A program made the translations under genes and the position numbers. Of a stretch of DNA of 64,000 nt, positions 55,373 through 64,000 are shown one piece after another. The notes below the pieces were generated by a model, which had not been told where the DNA came from, ran no database searches, and saw nothing but the letters and a program-made list of their open reading frames with translations. Within the stretch, counting starts at the first letter, position 1. The number at the start of each line of letters is the position of its first letter. The stretch spans positions 3,596,001-3,660,000 of the forward strand of contig NZ_CP113977.2 of the NCBI RefSeq assembly GCF_026870175.2. The letters run 5' to 3'. Source of the DNA: Flavobacterium aestivum. Lineage in GTDB: Bacteria > Bacteroidota > Bacteroidia > Flavobacteriales > Flavobacteriaceae.

Positions 55373-55434
55373 AAGTTTAAAGTTTAAAGTCCACAATTCG
55401 TCTTTAAATTTTAAACTTTTTTAACTTTAAAAAA
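55373..55434. repeat. Junction inverted repeat before hbd
   Basis: AAAGTTTAAAGTTTAAAG at the left pairs loosely with CTTTAAATTTTAAACTTTTTT and TTAACTTT at the right; same AT-rich style as the arginine-cluster junctions. Confidence 0.5.
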
Positions 55435-55442
55435 TAATAAAA

Positions 55443-56330
55443 ATGAAAATTATTGCTGTAATTGGTGCTGGGACTATGGGTAATGGAATTGCACATACCT
55501 TTGCACAAAGTGGATTTACTGTTAAATTAATCGATATCTCCGAGAAGTCATTAGACAAAGGAATGGCAACCATAGCAGCCAATTTAGATCGAATGGTTTC
55601 TAAAGGAACCATAACCGAAGAAGAAAAGACAAAAACTATTACAAATATCATTACCTATACAGACATTAAGGATGGTGTAACAGGTGTAGATTTAGTAGTA
55701 GAAGCTGCTACTGAAAATGTAGATTTAAAACTCAACATCTTCAAGCAATTAAACGAAGCTTGTTCGCACAACACCATTTTAGCAACTAATACCTCATCAA
55801 TTTCCATTACACAAATTGGTGCAGTAGTAGCTCATCCGGAACGTGTAATTGGAATGCACTTTATGAACCCTGTGCCTATCATGAAACTTGTAGAAATCAT
55901 TCGCGGTTACAATACCAGTGATGAAGTTACTAACATTATCATGGCTTTATCCGAAAAATTAGGAAAAACACCAGTTGAAGTAAACGATTATCCAGGATTT
56001 GTTGCCAATAGAATTTTAATGCCAATGATTAACGAGGCAATTGAAACTTTATATAACAAAGTAGCTGGTGTTTATGAGATTGACACTGTTATGAAATTAG
56101 GAATGGGACACCCAATGGGACCTTTACAACTAGCAGATTTTATTGGTCTTGATGTATGTCTTGCTATCTTAAATGTGATGTACGATGGTTTCAAAAATCC
56201 AAAATATGCACCTTGTCCTTTATTGGTAAACATGGTGAGAGCAGGAAAATTAGGTGTAAAATCAGGTGAAGGTTTTTACGATTATAGCGAAAGTAAAAAA
56301 GCTGAAAAAATTTCAAAACAGTTTATTTAA
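55443..56330 (+). CDS. hbd: 3-hydroxybutyryl-CoA dehydrogenase
   Basis: Oxidises (S)-3-hydroxyacyl-CoA with NAD in fatty-acid or butyrate-type metabolism. 295 residues, the two-domain short form. GAGTMGNGIAHTFAQSG near 8-24 for NAD, VEAATENVDLK near 87, the active-site His and Glu in HFMNPVPIMKLVE near 139-151, and NDYPGFVANRILMPMINEA near 183. Free-standing, not fused to enoyl-CoA hydratase. Confidence 0.94.
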   Translation: MKIIAVIGAGTMGNGIAHTFAQSGFTVKLIDISEKSLDKGMATIAANLDRMVSKGTITEEEKTKTITNIITYTDIKDGVTGVDLVVEAATENVDLKLNIFKQLNEACSHNTILATNTSSISITQIGAVVAHPERVIGMHFMNPVPIMKLVEIIRGYNTSDEVTNIIMALSEKLGKTPVEVNDYPGFVANRILMPMINEAIETLYNKVAGVYEIDTVMKLGMGHPMGPLQLADFIGLDVCLAILNVMYDGFKNPKYAPCPLLVNMVRAGKLGVKSGEGFYDYSESKKAEKISKQFI

Positions 56331-56346
56331 AAAGCTGTGGTTTTCG

Positions 56347-56387
56347 GTCACAGATTTTAACCTAATTGATGAATTAAAATCTGTGAC
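56347..56387. repeat. Hairpin between hbd and DUF1015
   Basis: GTCACAGATTTTAA (56347-56360) and TTAAAATCTGTGAC (56374-56387): 14-base perfect stem, 13-base loop, no T tract after. Confidence 0.75.
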
Positions 56388-56408
56388 TAAAACTAAAAAC
56401 AAAATAGA

Positions 56409-57629
56409 ATGGCAAAAATAGTACCTTTTAAAGCAGTTAGACCCACACGCGATAAAGTGTGTCTTGTAACATGTCGTTCGTATGAGGAATACATAAATGC
56501 TGAATTGGCCGCACAATTGGATTTTAATCCATTATCATTTTTGCATATTTTAAAACCAGCCTATTCGAATCAAAATACAGTTTCTTATGAAAAGCGATAC
56601 AAACTGGTATCCCAAAAATATCAGGAATTCAAAAAAGAGCTTATTTTAATCAAAGATAAAAAGCCATCTATTTACATCCATAAGATTGTCACCAAAACAC
56701 ATTCATTCACAGGAATAATAGTTGGCACAAGTATAGAAGATTATCGCAACAATATAATCAAGAAACACGAAGATACACTAGCATTTAGAGTTCGATTGTT
56801 AAAAGAATACATGAATTATTCGGAGTTCAATACAGAACCCGTTCTAATGACCTATCCTGATAACAAAACTATTGAAAATTGGATTTACAACTGTACCCAA
56901 AAACTAGCTGATTTTGAATTCTCTACTACAAAAAAAGAGATTCATTATTTATGGAAAATTGATGATGAACTAGAAATCAATTGGATACAAGGTATTTTTG
57001 AAAAAATAAAAAATCTATATATCGCGGACGGTCACCACAGATCCGAAGCCTCTAAATTATTATCCGAAGAGAATAAAGATCCGGAAAACACAGCAAAAGA
57101 CTACTTGCTAAGTTATTTAATTTCAGAAAACAACATCAAAATATACGAATTCAATCGACTCATAAAAGATTTGAACGGATTATCCAAAGAGGATTTTCTC
57201 CAGAAGTTAAATGAGACCTTCATTGTCGAAATCAAAAATCAACAGCCATTTCAGCCAATTGAAAAACATCAATTTGGAATGTATCTTGACCATGAATTCT
57301 ATAGTCTGATTTTGAAACCAGAATATTGTATTTTTGAAACTGCTTTAGATTCTTTAGATACACAAATTCTTTATTCAAAAGTACTATTGCCTCTTTTAAA
57401 CATTCAAGATCTTCGAAATGATGAGCGAATTGAATATATATCCGGTAAACAATCTATACTCGAAGTAAAACGAAAAATAGATGAAGAAGAATTCGAAATA
57501 GGATTCATTATGTTCCCTTCCAATATTCAGGAAATAAAAGATTTAGCTGACGCTAATCTCGTTATGCCACCAAAAAGTACTTATATAGAACCCAAATTCA
57601 GAAATGGATTAGTGATTTATGAACTTTAA
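56409..57629 (+). CDS. DUF1015 family protein
   Basis: 406 residues. AKIVPFKAVRPTRDKVCLVTC at the N-terminus in part, ADGHHRSEASKLL near 210 (His-His pair), and MPPKSTYIEPKFRNGLVIYE at the end are the family marks. HHR may bind phosphate or metal. Function not established in the family, although it often lies by serine or one-carbon genes; here it precedes YggS. Confidence 0.88.
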   Translation: MAKIVPFKAVRPTRDKVCLVTCRSYEEYINAELAAQLDFNPLSFLHILKPAYSNQNTVSYEKRYKLVSQKYQEFKKELILIKDKKPSIYIHKIVTKTHSFTGIIVGTSIEDYRNNIIKKHEDTLAFRVRLLKEYMNYSEFNTEPVLMTYPDNKTIENWIYNCTQKLADFEFSTTKKEIHYLWKIDDELEINWIQGIFEKIKNLYIADGHHRSEASKLLSEENKDPENTAKDYLLSYLISENNIKIYEFNRLIKDLNGLSKEDFLQKLNETFIVEIKNQQPFQPIEKHQFGMYLDHEFYSLILKPEYCIFETALDSLDTQILYSKVLLPLLNIQDLRNDERIEYISGKQSILEVKRKIDEEEFEIGFIMFPSNIQEIKDLADANLVMPPKSTYIEPKFRNGLVIYEL

Positions 57630-57645
57630 ATTAAAAGATTTAAAA

Positions 57646-58305
57646 ATGTCAATAGCTACAAATTTACAGACTATAAAATCAACACTCCCAGACCACGTGA
57701 CCTTAGTCGCTGTGTCCAAAACAAAACCCGTTTCTGATTTGATGCAAGCCTATGATGCAGGCCAACGCATTTTTGGTGAAAACAAAATTCAGGAAATGGT
57801 CGATAAATGGGAACAAATGCCCAAAGATATCGAATGGCATATGATTGGACATGTACAGACCAATAAAGTCAAATACATGGCTCCTTTCGTAAATTTGGTT
57901 CATGGAGTAGACAGCCTTAAATTATTAGAAGAAATCAATAAGCAAGCCTTAAAAAACGATCGGGTTATTAATTGCTTACTCCAGATACATATAGCCGAAG
58001 AAGAAACAAAATTTGGACTTGATGAAGAAGAACTTAACACTCTCTTATCCTCCGATTCTTTTCTAAAAATGAAAAATATTCGAATTGTAGGCTTAATGGG
58101 AATGGCGACTTTTACAGACAATCAAAACCAGATCAAGAAAGAATTCACGCATTTAAAATCTATTTTTGACAATCATAAAAATCTAAATTCTGAGAATTGC
58201 AATCTAAAAATTCTTTCCATGGGAATGTCTGGCGATTACCAATTGGCAATTGCATGCGGCAGTACAATGGTTCGGATTGGAAGTAGTATCTTTGGAGGGC
58301 GATAA
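57646..58305 (+). CDS. YggS-type PLP homeostasis protein
   Basis: 219 residues from the ATG at 57646 (MSIATNLQT); an in-frame ATG at 57619 overlaps the DUF1015 gene. TIM-barrel alanine-racemase-like fold: PLP lysine near 25 in VAVSKTKP, FGENKIQE near 46, HMIGHVQTNK near 67 and MGMSGDY near the end. Binds PLP and helps keep its level balanced (PLPBP/YggS). Confidence 0.93.
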   Translation: MSIATNLQTIKSTLPDHVTLVAVSKTKPVSDLMQAYDAGQRIFGENKIQEMVDKWEQMPKDIEWHMIGHVQTNKVKYMAPFVNLVHGVDSLKLLEEINKQALKNDRVINCLLQIHIAEEETKFGLDEEELNTLLSSDSFLKMKNIRIVGLMGMATFTDNQNQIKKEFTHLKSIFDNHKNLNSENCNLKILSMGMSGDYQLAIACGSTMVRIGSSIFGGR

Positions 58306-58398
58306 TTTGATTTTTTGATCTCAGATTTAGCGACTGAACACTAAAAAAACGTAAAGATGTACTGCAGTACGTCACAACAAAAAACTGAATACTGAATT

Positions 58399-59760
58399 TT
58401 GTACGCAATACTCGACATAGAAACCACAGGAGGACAATTCAACGAAGAAGGAATAACGGAAATTGCAATCTATAAATTTGATGGACACGAAATTGTAGAT
58501 CAGTTTATTAGTTTAATCAACCCAGAAATTCCCATTCAGCCATTTGTTGTCAAACTTACTGGTATAAATAACGAAATGCTTCGTGGAGCTCCAAAGTTTT
58601 TTGAAGTAGCCAAACGTATCATTGAGATGACCACAGATTGCGTTCTTGTTGCTCATAATGCCGCTTTTGATTACAGAATCCTTCGCACCGAGTTTCGTCG
58701 TTTAGGGTATGATTTCAATATAAAAACCCTTTGTACGGTAGAATTATCACAACGTTTACTACCAGAACAGCCTTCACACAGTCTAGGAAAACTGGTAAGA
58801 GCACTAGGTATCCCAATGGCAGACAGACACAGAGCTAGCGGAGATGCTATGGCTACGGTAAAACTATTCAAAATGCTTTTAGACAAAGATCTCGAAAAAA
58901 CAATTGTAAAAGAGCTCATTAAGTTTGAAGTCATCAAAGGTATTCCAACAAAATTATTAGACATAGTAGAAAGCTTACCATCCAAAACAGGGATTTATTA
59001 CATACATCGGGAAGATGGTACAATTATCTTTATTGGTCAAAGCAAAAACATAAAAAAAAGGGTCAATCAACACTTTACAGGAATCACGAGAAGTGCCAAG
59101 AAAATCCAATCCGAAGTATTTACCGTAACCTATGAAGAAACAGGAAGTGAATTGATTGCCTTACTAAAAGAATCCGAAGAAATTAAAAAAAATCGCCCTA
59201 TTTACAACCGAATGGCGCGCAAAAACAAGTTCTCTTGGGCTATTTATACCGAAAAAGACAAAAATGGCTATTTGAATTTAAAACTTCAAAAAGCAGATGG
59301 TCGTAAAAAAGAAATCACTGCATTTGTAAACCAGCAAGAAGCAAAGGCAGCGCTTAACCGCATTACAACAAACTATCAACTTTGTCCAAAATTAACTGGA
59401 CTTTCGGATTCAAAAAAAGCCTGTGCACAATTTGCAATCAATGAATGCGATGGTGCTTGCATAGACAAAATAACTCCTGAAGAATACAACTCAAGAGTTC
59501 AGGTTTTTATTGACAAAAATCTTTTTGAAAATAAAAGCATGATCATCATTGACAAAGGCCGAAAAACAGGAGAATACAGTGCAATATTAATCGAAAAAGG
59601 AATATACAAAGGGTATGCATTTTATGATTTAAATTATCAAATTCACACCCCCGAAATACTAAAAAATATCCTGATTCCAATGCCCAACAATAAAGACACG
59701 AGATCATACATTCAAGGTTATTTAAAAAAACATAGAGTCCTAAAAATTATTAATTTTTAA
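58399..59760 (+). CDS. Exonuclease (DnaQ-like) fused to GIY-YIG nuclease, TTG start
   Basis: 453 residues. N-terminal DEDD exonuclease: DIETTGG with Asp6 and Glu8, NAAFDYRIL near 96-104 and HRASGDAMA near 143. A GIY-YIG domain follows from about 195 (TGIYYIHREDGTIIFIGQSK), as in UvrC. The start is the TTG at 58399, giving MYAILDIETTGG; no other start codon gives the exonuclease motif intact. It may act in repair like the Cho/UvrC proteins with proofreading-type exonuclease. Confidence 0.88.
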   Translation: MYAILDIETTGGQFNEEGITEIAIYKFDGHEIVDQFISLINPEIPIQPFVVKLTGINNEMLRGAPKFFEVAKRIIEMTTDCVLVAHNAAFDYRILRTEFRRLGYDFNIKTLCTVELSQRLLPEQPSHSLGKLVRALGIPMADRHRASGDAMATVKLFKMLLDKDLEKTIVKELIKFEVIKGIPTKLLDIVESLPSKTGIYYIHREDGTIIFIGQSKNIKKRVNQHFTGITRSAKKIQSEVFTVTYEETGSELIALLKESEEIKKNRPIYNRMARKNKFSWAIYTEKDKNGYLNLKLQKADGRKKEITAFVNQQEAKAALNRITTNYQLCPKLTGLSDSKKACAQFAINECDGACIDKITPEEYNSRVQVFIDKNLFENKSMIIIDKGRKTGEYSAILIEKGIYKGYAFYDLNYQIHTPEILKNILIPMPNNKDTRSYIQGYLKKHRVLKIINF

Positions 59761-59794
59761 TTGAAAGATTCAACACCAATAAGCAAATAATTTA

Positions 59795-59936
59795 GGAGCC
59801 AATCCAGCTGTACACTACAACTCCTCATTATTCCAGTCGTTTTTCTAAGGCGCAAAAGGAGCTTCTTTCAGTTGCTCTTTTACACCAAGAAAAACTAACT
59901 AAAATAATTCCGGGGTTTTCGTTACCATCTGGGCTA
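59795..59936. repeat. Interspersed intergenic element, copy 2
   Basis: 142 bases starting GGAGCCAATCCAGCTGT and ending GTTACCATCTGGGCTA, between the exonuclease and miaA. Shares its start (TTTAGGAGC), the inner TCCAGCTGT and the ending with copy 1 at 27184-27295, but has a different centre. No ORF. Confidence 0.6.
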
Positions 59937-59946
59937 AAAAAAGAAA

Positions 59947-60891
59947 ATGAAGTATTTAATTACCATCGTCGGACCTACAGCCATAGGAAAAACTGCCTTA
60001 AGTATAAACCTGGCCAATCACTATAATTGTGAAATTGTTTCCTGTGACAGCCGACAGTTTTTTAAGGAAATGACCATTGGTACAGCAGTTCCTAATCCAA
60101 AAGAATTGGCAGCAGCAACACATCATTTTATTCAAAATAAATCAATTTTTGATAACTATACCGTAGGTGATTTCGAAAAAGAGGCATTGTCAAAAATAGA
60201 AGAATTGTTCCAAAATAATGATTACGTAGTTCTCGTTGGAGGTTCCGGATTGTATGTAGATGCTATTTTAAAAGGCTTTGATGAATTTCCAACTATAGAT
60301 CCTTCTGTTAGAGAAAATGTAAATTCAAGTTACAAAGAATCAGGAATCGAGTACTTGCAACAACAACTGGCAACATTAGATCCTGAATATTACAAAACAA
60401 TAACATCCGAAAACCCACAAACTCTACAAAATCCACAACGTATGATGCGTTTTGTAGAAGTTTGCATTGGTTCCGGTAAACCTTATTCATCATTTTTAAA
60501 TCAAGAAAAAAACAACCGCAACTTTACCCCAATAATCATAGGATTAGAAGCAGAAAGAAGCGTTATTTATGATCGAATAAACCAACGGGTAGACATCATG
60601 CTCAATGAAGGGCTTTTATCAGAAGCCGAAAAACTATACCCAAACAAAGAACTAAATGCATTACAAACCGTAGGTTATAGAGAATTGTTTAGCTATTTTG
60701 ATGGAGAATTTACGCTACCCTTTGCTATAGAAGAAATCAAAAAAAATACCAGAAGATTTTCTAAGCGCCAACTCACTTGGTTCAAACGAAAAGAAAACAC
60801 TCAATGGTTTGACTATCTAACAGACAGAGCAGAAATTATAAAATATATAGAAACTCAATCCCAGTCTAAAATCAACAATCATAAATCATAA
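59947..60891 (+). CDS. miaA: tRNA dimethylallyltransferase MiaA
   Basis: Adds the isopentenyl group to A37 of tRNAs reading UNN codons, the group later hydroxylated by MiaE (at 1-560). 314 residues. P-loop GPTAIGKT at 9-16, SCDSRQFF near 35 with the Asp-Ser-Arg of the active site, VGGSGLYV near 99, and the C-terminal TRRFSKRQLTWFKR near 274. The start follows element copy 2 by 10 bases. Confidence 0.96.
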   Translation: MKYLITIVGPTAIGKTALSINLANHYNCEIVSCDSRQFFKEMTIGTAVPNPKELAAATHHFIQNKSIFDNYTVGDFEKEALSKIEELFQNNDYVVLVGGSGLYVDAILKGFDEFPTIDPSVRENVNSSYKESGIEYLQQQLATLDPEYYKTITSENPQTLQNPQRMMRFVEVCIGSGKPYSSFLNQEKNNRNFTPIIIGLEAERSVIYDRINQRVDIMLNEGLLSEAEKLYPNKELNALQTVGYRELFSYFDGEFTLPFAIEEIKKNTRRFSKRQLTWFKRKENTQWFDYLTDRAEIIKYIETQSQSKINNHKS

Positions 60892-60897
60892 AACCCT

Positions 60898-61638
60898 ATG
60901 CCAATAGATCCAAATTTCACGTCCATATTTAGCAAAGATTGGGAAATCAATTTTACTCAATGTGCTCCAAACGGTTATTTAAAATATGCAGATTTATGCA
61001 ATTTGCTACAGCTAACTGCTGCAGCACATTCAGAAGTAGGTGGTATCAGCTTTTCCGATATGCAAGAATTTGATCAAGCATGGGTTTTGAGTAGAATGCG
61101 CGTAGAAGTTACTGAACTACCAAAATGGAGAGACATTGTTACTGTAAAAACTTGGATCAATTCCTTAGAAAATTCTCGTTCTGTAAGAGCACTGGAAATG
61201 CATGTCAACGGAAAGAAGATAGTAGGATCTGAAACATTTTGGGCTGTTTTTAACACCAAAATGCGTAGACCGGAACCATTAGCACTGCCCTACTCTCATT
61301 TTGAATTATATCCAGAAAATAAAGCTACTGAATTGGGTTTCTCAAAAATAAATATAACTCACGAAAAAGAGATGGTATTTGAGAGAACCGTATTTTTATC
61401 TGATTTAGATATTGTCAACCATGCCAATAATGTAAAATACCTAGAATGGTGTTTGGATCTGGTAGATGAAAAGAAAATCCTATCCAAAGAAATTAAAAGT
61501 TTCGAGATGAATTTCTTAAAGGAATTGTCCCTTAAGGACAGGGTAACAATACATGAATGCATAAATGATAAAGATGTCATTTTTAGCATTACCAAGGATG
61601 ACAAAACGAGTTTTGCATTACAACTCAATTGGAAATAA
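60898..61638 (+). CDS. Acyl-ACP thioesterase
   Basis: 246 residues of the FatA/FatB-like fold (two hot-dog domains). Seen: DWEINFTQCAPNGYLKYADL near 14-33, WVLSRMRVEV near 62 and LSDLDIVNHANNVKYLEWCLD near 163-183 with the Asn-His pair of the family. It would release fatty acids from ACP. Six bases after miaA, so co-transcribed. Confidence 0.88.
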   Translation: MPIDPNFTSIFSKDWEINFTQCAPNGYLKYADLCNLLQLTAAAHSEVGGISFSDMQEFDQAWVLSRMRVEVTELPKWRDIVTVKTWINSLENSRSVRALEMHVNGKKIVGSETFWAVFNTKMRRPEPLALPYSHFELYPENKATELGFSKINITHEKEMVFERTVFLSDLDIVNHANNVKYLEWCLDLVDEKKILSKEIKSFEMNFLKELSLKDRVTIHECINDKDVIFSITKDDKTSFALQLNWK

Positions 61639-61670
61639 AAAAAAGCTTCGAAATCAATCGAAGCTTTTTT
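61639..61670. terminator. Two-way terminator after the thioesterase
   Basis: AAAAAAGCTTCGA / TCGAAGCTTTTTT, 13-bp stem with a 6-base loop, starting right after the stop codon. Serves the convergent response regulator as well. Confidence 0.92.
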
Positions 61671-61679
61671 ATTTATAAG

Positions 61680-62387
61680 CTATTTGTTTTTTATAACTAA
61701 TCTAAAACCTTCACCGTGAATGTTCAAAATTTCAACATCCTCATCCTGTTTTAAGTATTTTCTAAGTTTGGCGATGTAAACATCCATACTTCTAGAAGTA
61801 AAATAATTATCATCTCTCCAAATTTTAGTCAAAGCTAATTCTCTAGGCATTAAGTCATTTTCATGAAGAATTAGCATTTTAAGCAATTCGTTTTCCTTTG
61901 GAGATAACTTAATAGGTTCTCCACCGCTAAATGTCAAGAAACGCAATTTTGAATTAAGGTGAAATTTACCAATATTAAATTCAAATTGAACCGCTTCTGT
62001 TTTTACATCAGACGATTTTCTCTGAATGATGGCATTAATTTTCATTAATAATACCTCAGAATCAAAAGGTTTATTCAAATAATCATCAGCACCTGCCTTG
62101 TAACCTTTTAATACATCCTCCTTCATCGTTTTTGCAGTAAGGAAAATTATAGGCACTTCATTATTTTTCTCTCTAATTTCTTTAGCTAGGGTATATCCAT
62201 CTTTATATGGCATCATAACATCAAGAATACACAAATCGTAAGTATCTTTCTTGAATTTTTCAAAACCTTCCATACCATTTTTAGCTAATACGACTTCAAA
62301 ATCATTTAGCATTAAATAATCTTTTAGTACGGCACCAAAATTAAGGTCATCTTCAACTAACAGTATTTTTTTATTCGCGTTTTCCAT
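61680..62387 (-). CDS. OmpR-type response regulator, RprY-like
   Basis: 235 residues. Receiver domain with acidic pair Asp13-Asp14 (VEDDLNF), phosphorylation site Asp56 (CILDVMMPYKDG), Thr84 and Lys106 (NKPFDS). C-terminal winged-helix DNA-binding domain with LSPKENELLKML near 161 and TSRSMDVYIAKLRKYL near 196. Resembles RprY of Bacteroides. Preceded by its kinase 3 bases upstream on the same strand. Confidence 0.94.
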   Translation of the reverse strand: MENANKKILLVEDDLNFGAVLKDYLMLNDFEVVLAKNGMEGFEKFKKDTYDLCILDVMMPYKDGYTLAKEIREKNNEVPIIFLTAKTMKEDVLKGYKAGADDYLNKPFDSEVLLMKINAIIQRKSSDVKTEAVQFEFNIGKFHLNSKLRFLTFSGGEPIKLSPKENELLKMLILHENDLMPRELALTKIWRDDNYFTSRSMDVYIAKLRKYLKQDEDVEILNIHGEGFRLVIKNK

Positions 62388-62390
62388 ATT

Positions 62391-63974
62391 TTAATTTATT
62401 AATGGTAATTTTATAATGAAGGTACTTCCTTTTCCCTTTTCACTTTCTACATATACTTGACCATTGTGGTCATCTACAATTCTTTTTACATAAGCAAGTC
62501 CTAATCCATGTCCTTTTACATTATGTATATCCCCTGTATGCTCTCTGTAAAACTTCTCAAAAACTCTTTTCTGGGCAATCTTACTCATACCAACCCCATT
62601 ATCCTTTATTTTTATAATAACCATATCTTTGATATTCTCGGTATAAATATCAATTTTAGGAACATCTGGAGAGTATTTTATGGCATTTTCTAAAATATTT
62701 ACTATTACGTTTGTAAAATGCACATCATTTAGTAACGCTGTTTTTCTCAAAGCTCCAAAATGAAGGTTAACACTACCATTTCTATCTTCCAGAATCAAAT
62801 TAACATGTTCTATTGCGTCATTTATAATTTCCTCTACATTTGTAGATTCCTTTATTATGTTTAATTCTTTCTTCTCCAGCTTAGAAATTCGCAATACATT
62901 TTCTACTTGAGCATGCATCCTTTTATTTTCATCCCGAATCATATCGAGATACTTAAATACTTTTTCCCTATCTTCTATAATTTTAGGATTTCGAATAGCA
63001 TCCAAAGCTAAATTTATAGTTGCAATCGGTGTTTTAAACTCATGCGTCATATTATTGATAAAATCCGTCTTAATCTCCGAAATTTGTCTTTGACGTATCA
63101 ACTGATTTAGGGCACTTGTATAAGCTATTATTATAATTAACGTAAATATGATAGATAATATCGTAATACTCACCAACTCAGATAATAGAAACTTCTTTTT
63201 ATGAGGAAAAGTTACCAGTAACTTATACTTTTCATTTCCTTCATTATCTGTAAAAATTGGAATCGAATACGTAGCTTCTTTATCGTATTTGAAATTATCT
63301 GATTTTACTTTAGTTTGTATTCCATTACTTAAAATTCCAAATTCAAACTTGGTTTTTACACCATATTCTTCCAACTCTTTTTTAAGCAAATCTCTTAATA
63401 CCTCTTTTGAAATTCTTTCTTGAATGGGCATGGCTGAGGCAATGTCCTTAAAGAAAATTTCAAACTGCGCATTGTCTAAAACATCTAGATTTCCTGATTT
63501 TTCAATTTTAACATCCGGTATCAAACTCTGTTGTAAACCAGAATTATCTAACTTATTATTATTATAAACTTCAGTAACTCTTTTTGAATTAAAATTTTTG
63601 AAATTTTCGGTATCAAATTTTTTATCAAATAATCCAGAGGGTAATTTAAAATCTTCAGAAATTACAAGATTCGAATAAATGATGGTTTGATTAGTCTTTG
63701 GATTTTTCTGAACATAATAAAACTCTAATAAATCATCCCTCTTAGGAATTTTACCTGTACTGTCTTTATAATGATTGTATTTATCATAAAAACTATAGGC
63801 TTCTCTATTTTGAAGCTTCTCAGCAACATTACCAATTACTTGCTTAACGTGATACTTAAACTGCTCATCATTATTCTTAAATGAACTATTAAACCAATAT
63901 ACTTGAACAAGTATAATCCCGATCAAGGACAAACTCATTAACAATACAAGTAATCTAAAAAATAACTTATTCAT
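62391..63974 (-). CDS. Sensor histidine kinase, RprX-like
   Basis: 527 residues. Two membrane spans (about 7-27 and 265-285, SILSIIFTLIIIIAYTSAL) enclose a periplasmic domain of about 240 residues. H-box FINNMTHEFKTPIATINLAL with phospho-His near 312, N box NILENAIKYSPD near 428, then GVGMSKIAQKRVFEKFYRE and GHGLGLAYVKRIV. Partner of the regulator at 61680; RprX-RprY pair of Bacteroidota by resemblance. A -7-like box TAATTTTG lies at 63987-63980 ahead of it; any -33 is outside the window. Confidence 0.93.
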   Translation of the reverse strand: MNKLFFRLLVLLMSLSLIGIILVQVYWFNSSFKNNDEQFKYHVKQVIGNVAEKLQNREAYSFYDKYNHYKDSTGKIPKRDDLLEFYYVQKNPKTNQTIIYSNLVISEDFKLPSGLFDKKFDTENFKNFNSKRVTEVYNNNKLDNSGLQQSLIPDVKIEKSGNLDVLDNAQFEIFFKDIASAMPIQERISKEVLRDLLKKELEEYGVKTKFEFGILSNGIQTKVKSDNFKYDKEATYSIPIFTDNEGNEKYKLLVTFPHKKKFLLSELVSITILSIIFTLIIIIAYTSALNQLIRQRQISEIKTDFINNMTHEFKTPIATINLALDAIRNPKIIEDREKVFKYLDMIRDENKRMHAQVENVLRISKLEKKELNIIKESTNVEEIINDAIEHVNLILEDRNGSVNLHFGALRKTALLNDVHFTNVIVNILENAIKYSPDVPKIDIYTENIKDMVIIKIKDNGVGMSKIAQKRVFEKFYREHTGDIHNVKGHGLGLAYVKRIVDDHNGQVYVESEKGKGSTFIIKLPLIN

Positions 63975-64000
63975 TTAAGCAAAATTAATATTTTAACAAT

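Noticed and set aside
1..64000. tRNA, rRNA, tmRNA, CRISPR or transposase genes
   Set aside because: I looked for tRNA-like cloverleafs near gene gaps, repeat-spacer arrays and transposase motifs and recognised none; a covariance search would be needed to be sure about RNA genes.

Overview
The window looks like chromosomal DNA of a Flavobacterium or a close relative (Bacteroidota). The evidence is AT-rich DNA with short intergenic gaps, many starts without a Shine-Dalgarno sequence, promoters of the Bacteroidota type (TTG, about 19 bases, TAnnTTTG), many lipoproteins with a Cys soon after the signal peptide, an arginine pathway of the N-succinyl type, and families typical of this phylum (GxxExxY, DUF4199, VF530, Aer-like PAS, RprXY-like two-component pair).

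Layout. 1-7 kb: end of miaE, glyA, fahA, then hypothetical lipoprotein and membrane genes. 7.1-19 kb: a one-direction amino-acid cluster, opening with a strong promoter and a Thr/Ile-rich leader ORF, then GNAT, argG, argC, argD-type aminotransferase, proA, proB, a GxxExxY gene bracketed by inverted repeat families, argF', argB, argE and argH, closed by a terminator. It covers glutamate to arginine through N-acylated intermediates plus the first two steps to proline. Most of its junctions hold a different AT-rich imperfect palindrome. 19-27 kb: a lipoprotein, two DUF2157-type membrane proteins, ytxJ, clpB and an Ig-like lipoprotein.

27.4-35.2 kb is accessory DNA. Genes of unrelated function all face one way (two unknowns, an Lgt paralogue, MarR plus serine hydrolase, SymE-like toxin, three small unknowns). 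Most are followed within about 13 bases of the stop codon by a palindromic element that begins with a core like GCTAAC and ends with one like GTTAGCG. Three elements of about 160 bp share a nearly identical centre. This is the layout of an integron cassette array without an integrase in view, and it is the most unusual part of the window.

35.2-64 kb returns to ordinary flavobacterial gene content: AraC plus NAD(P)H oxidoreductase, a haem-motif lipoprotein, DUF4199, DUF808, GH25 lysozyme, an ABC exporter, the agmatine-to-putrescine pair aguB-aguA, an M1 aminopeptidase, mutarotase, hydrolase and GNAT genes, VF530 and smpB on a shared divergent promoter, PAS protein, pcm, Gfo/Idh oxidoreductase, hbd, DUF1015, YggS, an exonuclease/GIY-YIG fusion, miaA, an acyl-ACP thioesterase, and an RprXY-like two-component system running off the right edge region. 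Family assignments come from reading the proteins; no database search was possible.
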